Shown here piece after piece: positions 56,565-64,000 of a stretch of 64,000 nucleotides of DNA (the stretch's first letter is position 1; each line of letters opens with the position of its first letter). This stretch comes from Moringa oleifera. Its lineage: Eukaryota > Streptophyta > Magnoliopsida > Brassicales > Moringaceae. The stretch covers positions 6,448,001 through 6,512,000 of the forward strand of contig JAJFZO010000168.1 of assembly GCA_021397835.1 (NCBI GenBank), given 5' to 3'. The position numbers and the translations under genes are program-made. The notes under the pieces were generated by a model, which searched no databases, was not told where the DNA came from, and was given only the letters and a program-made list of their open reading frames with translations.

Positions 56565-59320
56565 TGTTCAGACACCACTATTTCCCTTTCCCTTTCTGTC
56601 TCTCTCTTCCTCGGCGTCTCTCTCCCTCCTTTGGGTATTGTTGTCTCGTAAAAAGGATGTGCTTTTTGGGTGGGGGCGATTTGTTATTAGCTTTGGAATT
56701 GTTTTATGGGGGCTCGCCTTTTATCGGATTTTCAGTGAAAGAGAAGGATGTATTGGCGGGTAATAAATATTGGTGCATCAGACAGTGGGTCCCACTCAGG
56801 AAGCAGATGATTGACGGCACAGCTGTTGCCTCGCGGATTCTTACATTATAGATACGCATCATCTTATTACAAGAACTTACTATAATTATCTGTCTTAATC
56901 CTTAAAAAAAAAAAAAAACTCCCACTTATCTTCAAGAAGAATATCTCCATAACCACCAAAAATAGAACCCTAAATTCAACTCTTCTGCAATCATTTTTTT
57001 ATTAATTTTTCATAAAACCCAATCCTCCCTTCCTTTCCATTGCAAAGAAAAAAGAGAGAGGAACAAAAAAAAAAAAAAGTTCAGCTTTCTGCTGTGTTAC
57101 TAAAAGTAATCATAGTTTGCTCAAACCAATAATTTAGAACCTTAATTTTTAAAATATGGATCAAACTAAAATTGATATAAATAGTTTAAATTTTAAATAT
57201 AGTTTGATTATAATTTATATAAATTTAAAATTAAAATTAAAATTTAATAGTTTATAAAACTTAACTTAAAAATTTATAAAATAATTTAATTAAAATATAT
57301 ATTTTTAATAAAATATAATTTTTATTAAAATTTTTAATTAAAATATAAAATAATATTATTAAAAAGTAATAATCTTTATAAAGTGACTCTAAATTAGAGA
57401 TAATCATAGTTAGGAGTCAGTTTGATTTCGATTTCAAACTATCGATTCAATGTTTATGATTAAAATAAACCAAAACTTCAACTATTACATTTTGATTTCG
57501 AATAAAATTTGGTTTCAAAGCAGGTCAAATTTCGATTTATAAATAGTTCAAGCTCAATCAGATTCAATTCAAGTTTAGATTAGATTTAGAGTCGGTTCAA
57601 AGAGATTTTTTTTTATTAAGGGTATTTTATATTTTAATTAAAATTTTTAATAAATTTTTTAATAAAAATAAAGTGATTATATTTTTATAAAAAATATATA
57701 TTAAATAAAATTATTTTATTTATTTTTAATTAATTTAATTGAAAATCAAACTGAGATATTTGATTTTGAATTGTACATTTCGAGTTCGAAATTATTTATA
57801 ATTTGATTCAAATTATAAATGATTTCGATTTGATTCAAATTTTAAAATTTATGATATAGTTTACCGATTTAAATCAAACCATGATCACTCTTACTCTAAA
57901 CTGATTTTAAACCTAAAATAAACTTGAATTGTTCACAAAATATCAAGTAAAATTTAAATTATTTTTAAACTGAATTTTAATCGTTTCAGTTCATCCCAAT
58001 CACAAAAATTAAAATCGATAATTGGAGATCAAAAATGGAATCAAACTTTAACCTTGATCACCCCTATCTGTTACTGTCGTGCATTAACCGGAATTTAAGG
58101 ATTGAAATCTAACTCGTTATTCTGACATTATAAGGATTTTACATTGTAGGATACAGGAGTGAAGGAGTGAAGTTCATAGTCCAAAGAGGAGGGATAAACT
58201 GCAAAAAAAGGTGACAACTTTAATATTAATTAACTTATTTATACTCAAGAATAAATCGTTAAGTTGTTTAAAGGGAAAGGTAGGAATAGAAAATACGGCA
58301 GAATGGGACGAGTTTGGGCAAGGAACAGCAAGCCGTCAGGTGCCAATTAGCCACCTCTAATCTAAGCTGTATAACCAACAGAGCAAGCTTTCATGGAGCT
58401 TTGCCCAACGACACGCAAAAGCTGTATTCCATCTGTTTTTGGTTGGGATTAGTGTTAATCTGCGTTTCATGAGAGTGGTTCACCAGGGACCGGTGGGGAT
58501 GGGGCCTTAGGTGGCTGTGTGAGATTCTTTTATCATCACGGGACAGATAAGCTTAATGGCTTGTTGATGAGACTACTGTGTGGTCTTATCTGATTCTCAA
58601 CCAACCCACATGCATTAATTGTCAACCTACCTTTTTGCCCAACTGATGTTGATCCAGCCTTGTGAAGGGCTGTTCTTGTAATTTTATTTCATTCAGACAT
58701 TATTGTCGTTGATAGTTTATCTAATTTAAATTTATGATAATCTTTGGCCTTTTCTGTCAACATCATGTCCAGTTACCTATCCATTCAGAGGTCAATGAAG
58801 TTGCCAACAAAGAGCAGCCCCATTTTAGGTGTTTTTCCATCAACATCAGATCCCACAAACCACCTTTTCTTATTACCAATCCAATTAACAAATCATTGTC
58901 TGAACTCAGATTTAGTTGCAACTTGATTGCTAACAGACACTAAATCATACCCTAAATTATGATATGATCGAAGCCACTTTCTTTTAGAGATTAGCTCCTC
59001 ATGAACATTAACATTTAATATGTTCGGTAAGGCATATCCAGGAAGAGGCATCAAAATTAAACTATTTAGGGGTTTAAAAGGCATCCAATACACCAATAAG
59101 GAGGACAAGTATTTTGCACTTGTGATGAGATATGCTGAGAAGCTAGCAAACCTGATTTGATTAACAAGAAATGCATAGTACATTAGTATTATCATCTTAC
59201 TAAAAACATATTTCATAACAGAACAGGCGGGATGGGCACCAGCACCTATCAAAAGGAGAAACTTTGGTGCTTCTTCTGAGTCAGGTACCAGAACTTGCAC
59301 ATAATTATCAAACTGAGGGT
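56565..59320. other. Spacer between PLAC8 and CSU1-like genes
   Basis: The left 300 bp should be the PLAC8 promoter. The centre (57100-58070) holds AT-rich, MITE-like inverted repeats. The block 58290-58620 is less AT-rich but shows no gene. The right end should hold the 3' UTR of the CSU1-like gene. Confidence 0.45.
57392..57900. mobile_element. MITE-like element with imperfect terminal inverted repeats
   Basis: The left end reads TTAGAGATAATCATAGTTAG with AGTTTGATTTCGATT soon after. The reverse complement of the right end reads TTAGAGTAAGAGTGATCATG, then GTTTGATTTAAATCGG, so the ends match imperfectly over about 30 bp. The inside is AT-rich, with repeated GATTTGATTCAAATT-like phrases and no ORF. 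A similar outer pair (TAATCATAGTTTGCTCAAAC near 57109 and, on the minus strand, GGTGATCAAGGTTAAAGTTT near 58058) suggests nesting of related elements. No transposase is present, so it would be non-autonomous. No clear target-site duplication was found. Confidence 0.4.
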
Positions 59321-61774
59321 TCATGTCTTCGTTGCAGGTCTGACCAGACCCAATCCCGAACCACTGCCCAAATGCTTGAAATCTTTTGCCTCAAGATGAT
59401 TTCCATGACCTGCAAAGCCTGTCCCTCCTTTTTCCAAGTTGATCAAATTCCTCTCTTTACATGCCTTGTTGCAGACCAAACAAACCTTATCAACAGCCAT
59501 AAACTTGTCAGCGCATTTCTTGCAGAAGACATGCCCACATGAGCTGAGGGCAACAAGCGCAAATGTGTTTGTCAGAGTAACCTTGCAGCTGGGACAGATA
59601 TAAGTCTTCTCAAGGGAACTAGATTGCTTCTGTTCACTTTCGTCTTCTGTGAAATGGATAGGGAAGAGGGTCTTCAGCTTGAGTTTCTCCTTGCCTTCTG
59701 GACAGACTGTACTCGTGGAGGGAGCTTCTACCTTAAGAGGGGCTTCTGGTGTGGCAGAGGGCAGCCAAAATGCTTTCATTGTCCGCAGGGCTTCCTCTTC
59801 ATAAGAAGTGACTTTCACACTATTTGCCCCATGGAAGCCATTCTTATCTCGGCTATGGTTTCTACTATACTGTGGCACTGCACCATGGTTTTGCTGATCA
59901 AACGCATCAAGCTCTCTAGCTTTCTGCAACATTAACCTCTCTTCTTCCTCTTCCTTCTCTTGCTTCTGCTGAGCAGCATGGGCAGCTAATTTCCTGCAAA
60001 ACAGCAAAAATCGTCATTAAATTTTATCATAGCATGAAACAGACAGGTAACACTGCCAACCATACTGTACAGAAAACAGGAAACAAGGAAAGAAAGCGAT
60101 TAATTAACTGAGGGTCAAGAAAGTCGCAGAGGAGTCAGTTACTCAATCTTGATCAACCTAATCTACCAAAACCTTTTCCAACTACAATTTCCGCATGTAA
60201 TAAAAAGACTAGTTTATGTTAATCAAGGTCATAACAATTGCTAAGGTGCAATGAAAGGCATTACCATGAAGCAATTAAACAATTTCTTCTCAACATTCAC
60301 AAATAATGAATCACTCCCACACCTGCACTACCAAGAATAGCTAAAAGAGGCCATATTTAGAGCGATAAAAAGTGAAGCTTTAAACCAATCTGCCAAGAAA
60401 CTGTAGCAAGGTAAATATTTAACACATTTAAACTAAAGATCAAGTAAAATATAATGAATGTGGATTGTTCAACAAAGCTGGAGCTTATTTCTCAAGCCTT
60501 GCATCTTGATCCCATCCCTACTTTCTACTCTTCACTCATCAGACTATTATTCTGCTGCAAGCTAGTAATATTTTGGAAACATGTGTTTCCTGCAAACATC
60601 CATCATTAGCTCCAGCCAAAAACCATATGACATCCATTTTGCAGCGTCCTAAAAGGCATGGTAATAACATCATCCAACAACCCAAAATATTAAACCATAA
60701 GCATCATCCTAACTGAGCAGATGCAAACAAGCTGAGCACATCAATGGCTCTGCTCAAAAGAGCATCAAGAAGGGTTTTAATCTCAATTCATCAATCCAGC
60801 CTCCTCTTGCCACTTTCTAATCGTAACTGACTCCTATAAAGATTTCACGACAACCTCCAATACCCAGCGTATTCTGTAACTCCTCATTTTAGCTTCAAAA
60901 AGCCTTTTGCTGCATATTCTTTTTAGCACAATACTCCATCAAAGGACAATCATGACTCAAAGTATAAGGAGGACAACATCAGCACAACAGCTTATTGGCA
61001 GTCCCACAACGGGTTTTCTCAATCATCATGCCACAGCCAAAAACACTTCCATAACAATCACACGACAGCCAGCACCACTTACTTCCCTGGCATTCCTGCA
61101 TGGTATGTTCCACTTGGTGCTTCAAATAAGACCACTTGCTCCATTAGTTTGAATTCCTAATCTCTATGATCCTAAAAGCTGTGAAGCTCATAGTAATCCT
61201 TAAACCACACATGAGATGATAAAAGCCTTTTTATCTTAGAGAGTAATCCCTAATACCTTTAATCCCCAACAATTGCATGTTGGATTAAACTGCAAAGCAC
61301 ATAATCCCTAATACCTTTAATTCGCCAACAACTGTATGTTGAGTTACATGGCAAAAGCACCACAGTACTCACAAAGTATTATCGAAATTACAATTCCATA
61401 GCAGTTCCATAATAAATTTATGGTTTTTCAGCAACTATGCCACAGAACAGAGACAGTCACATGAAATAAACACCGAAAATCAGACAAGAAAATAACTGCA
61501 GAAAGGACTCATCAAAAATAAAAAAATTGACCTACCTCTGGATGTCCTTTTTCTGGGCTAATAGGCACTCAAGGATGCATTCTTTGCAGAATACATGACC
61601 CTTTTGGCAGCACATGGGATCGATAAAGGGCTTTAAGCAGAGGCAGCAGGCATCAAACGGCTTAATCGAGTCCTTTCCCAATCTCTCCCTCTGGGTCCCG
61701 TAACCTAGCTTCCTCTTCTCATCATACGTGAAGAATGCTAAGTCGTTGTTGTTTTTCGAGTGTCTCTGCGGCAT
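59321..61774 (-). CDS. CSU1: RING/U-box E3 ligase, CSU1 (NOSIP homologue)
   Basis: Two exons on the minus strand, 61774-61536 and 59993-59321, encode 303 residues; the intron is 1,542 bp. The protein begins MPQRHSKNNNDLAFFTYDEK, followed by a first Cys-rich U-box-like half (CCLCLKPFIDPMCCQKGHVF, CKECILECLL). Then come a Glu/Gln-rich coiled segment (QQKQEKEEEEERLMLQKARE), the stretch KAFWLPSATPEAP and a C-terminal RING half (CPSCKVTL, SSCGHVFCKKC, KVCLVCNKAC). It ends with a Gly-rich tail. This is the plant homologue of nitric-oxide-synthase-interacting protein. The Arabidopsis version, COP1 SUPPRESSOR 1 (At1g61620), is an E3 ligase that limits COP1 in dark-grown seedlings; the family is also linked to spliceosome complexes. 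Length and layout match the family. Confidence 0.9.
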
Positions 61775-64000
61775 CTTCGCGTCTCGATTTCACAGCGAAG
61801 AAGAAGATCCAAGCGTTTAAGCTCTTATATTGAACTGGACTTGGGCTGAAGAATCCTAATCGATTTCAACTAGAAATCATGTGAGAACCAATTGGATCTG
61901 ATACAGGATATCTTTACTAGTTTCACCGCCCTGATCCAACGGTTAGGATTAAGGCTGCCTAAGAATGTCCCATCTTGTTTAAAAACATACAAATTTTTTT
62001 TTCTTAAAAAAACAAAAGTGAAAGCTATTTAAAACCATAATTATATTAAGCAATGTCAAATTCGAATTTAAATTTTCAAAAGTGATAATAAATTTTTAAT
62101 TTATTAATTTAATTTCAATTAAATTTAAATTTAAATTATTATAATATTAAAGATATTTGATTTTAAAATATGATTTAAATAAATATGATATCCTTTGAGT
62201 TAATTCTTAATTTTAAATAATTTCCTATTGATAAGATTTTTATTATGAATATTTTAAATTTTTATAATCATTTTTAAAATATATTTTTAATATTAAAAAT
62301 TTAAAATTTTTTTATAATAATTTGAGTATTTTTTATATTTATAAAAAAATTAAAGTCAAAATTCATAATATAAAAATCTTTAAATTAAATATCTTAAAAT
62401 TTTAAATAAGATTTAATTTAATTTAAATTGACAAATTAATATTCGAGTTATCACTCCTTAAACATTAAGGGGTCAAGAATGAGAATGAAGAATGCATCTT
62501 ATATTTTTAAATTATTATTTTTATATAATGAAATAAAAATATATGACTTATATAAATTTAAAATTAAAAAATAAGAGTGAAAACCCCAAACTTGCGGGAT
62601 TGACATTTTCGTTTTTTAAGGTCAACATAAATTATTATTTTATTACTTTATTTTTTAAATATTTACATAAAATAAAAAACTAAATAATTAAAGATTCCTT
62701 AATTATTATGTTAATGATAATATATATAAGTTTATTATTTATTTTTTAACTAGATATTTATTAATATCTAAAAAAATAAGATATATTTAATATCTAAAAA
62801 TTAATATTTAATATTTTTATTTTTAATATAAAGTTAAATGCGTTAAAAAATTATATTTTTTATAATTTTAAATTAATATTTAAAAAATTATGTTTATTTT
62901 AAAATTATATTTATGTGAATTCTCAATGACAGCTTCATTTATAATTTTTATTAGAATTAATAATTTTATGCATATATTTTATTTATTTTTATAAATTTTA
63001 AAAAATATAAAAATAATTACATAAGTAAAACTCACATACACATTAAACGTGCATGTAAAATATTAATATTAATAAAAATTATTGATAAAAATCTCATATT
63101 GAGAATTCAACAAAACTTTAAATTTCAAACATATTCAATTTATTTTACAAGTCTTAATTTAAGATTGTAAGTAAAATATATATTTTTTTGATAGAATTGA
63201 TTATTTAATATATTTTTAAAAATATAATTTATTATTATATATTTTTATATTATAATAATTATTGAAATATATAATATTTTTTTAATTAAAAATAGATAAT
63301 TTTTCTAAAATATATATAAGTGAATTTGCAATATTTCACTTCGATTTTAGATAGAAAGAAATTTACAAATTACATTCTAGTTATGATTTCTAAAAGTCAA
63401 GTAAATTAAGTTATTTTGAATTTAATTTTTATTTTGATTCAATTTTTTATAATAAGTGTGAGATTTTTCTTAAAATTTTAGAAATAAAAAATAAAGAATA
63501 TCATATATATAAGAAATATAAAAATAAAATAGCAAAATAAAACTTGTTATAAAAATGCTGTGCGATTAAATGTGTTTTATTATGAATAAAACCAGATAAT
63601 TATTCGTATGAAAAAGACAAAAGATAATTGATTTGGACCATATGGTGGTATTACCCACTACTAAATTATAAAAATTATATAAATGTGATATTAGTTTGTA
63701 AAAGTTATAAATGAAATTTGCTACTAAACTAAAAATGTTGCTGAAAGGATTATTACCACGGGAATATAGCTGTGTTTTTTTTTTGGTTCAAGGTGGGATA
63801 AATACAAACAAATATTGATATTGCCAAGATAGAGATGATCCTTCACTATTTTATTTTTTAAAAAAGAAATTATATTTTTCAATTTATTATTTTTATAAAA
63901 GATCCAAATGATTTTGTTTAAGCCAAAGTACAAAAAGACAACAACCCTCCCGACGGGATAAGAATTAAAGAGGATTAAAAAAAATAAGAGAAAACGAAGG
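61775..64000. other. AT-rich terminal spacer
   Basis: The first 200 bp should be the promoter and leader of the CSU1-like gene. The rest is very AT-rich, with no supported gene, RNA or clear element; only small low-complexity open frames occur. Confidence 0.5.

Noticed and set aside
56206..56763. 185-residue plus-strand open frame rich in Ser and Pro
   Set aside because: It lies antisense to the well-supported first exon of the PLAC8 gene and only reflects its acidic, GA-rich coding strand.
1..64000. CRISPR arrays, operons, prophage or organelle insertions
   Set aside because: The only regular repeat is the 64-bp minisatellite, which has no unique spacers; all genes are nuclear, intron-bearing plant genes.

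Overview
This is nuclear DNA of a eudicot plant. Genes have many short exons with GT-AG introns, long AT-rich spacers separate them, and every recognisable protein belongs to a plant family. Protein similarity recalled from memory would fit a woody Malpighiales-type genome, but that placement is inference. There is no sign of a prokaryotic, organellar or viral segment.

Layout, left to right. The 3' part of a PAP-phosphatase (HAL2/SAL1-like) gene (281-2289, +). A 4.4 kb spacer with ABA/G-box type motifs, then a subgroup-11 R2R3-MYB (MYB41/74/102 type; 6737-8046, +). A 7 kb AT-rich spacer holding an ACGT-element cluster at 8.7-9.1 kb and a gene-start-like patch near 10.2-10.9 kb. A MOTHER OF FT AND TFL1 (MFT)-like gene (15164-15968, +). 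An ABC1/ADCK kinase gene (18024-21967, +; leader exon near 17.2 kb). A JmjC (KDM3/JMJ25-like) gene in the opposite direction (28345-23067, -). A MIR397 precursor (30243-30134, -) with six GTAC copper-type motifs just upstream. A single-exon RNase H-like gene (31571-30966, -). An equilibrative nucleoside transporter of the ENT3 type (34800-32698, -). A PB1-domain gene (38782-40175, +). A 7 kb spacer with a 64-bp minisatellite. A CYCD6;1-like cyclin (47204-48740, +). A second R2R3-MYB (51911-50163, -). A PLAC8-family membrane protein (56564-53872, -). A region of MITE-like inverted repeats (57.1-58.1 kb). A CSU1/NOSIP-like RING protein (61774-59321, -). A final AT-rich spacer.

The genes do not form an operon-like system; each has its own regulation. 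Gene content does match two Arabidopsis segments as I remember them: PAP phosphatase, MYB74, ENT and PB1 on chromosome 4, and CSU1, ENT7 and an ABC1 kinase on chromosome 1. This suggests an ancestral block that was duplicated and fractionated in Arabidopsis.

Points most worth a second look: the MIR397 locus with its GTAC-rich promoter; the JmjC protein, whose two iron-binding histidines are replaced by Cys and Tyr while the Asp is kept; a GC-AG intron inside the PB1 domain; the ACGT-element cluster with no obvious gene; an intact RNase H ORF directly upstream of the MIR397 promoter; and the telo-box-bearing minisatellite.
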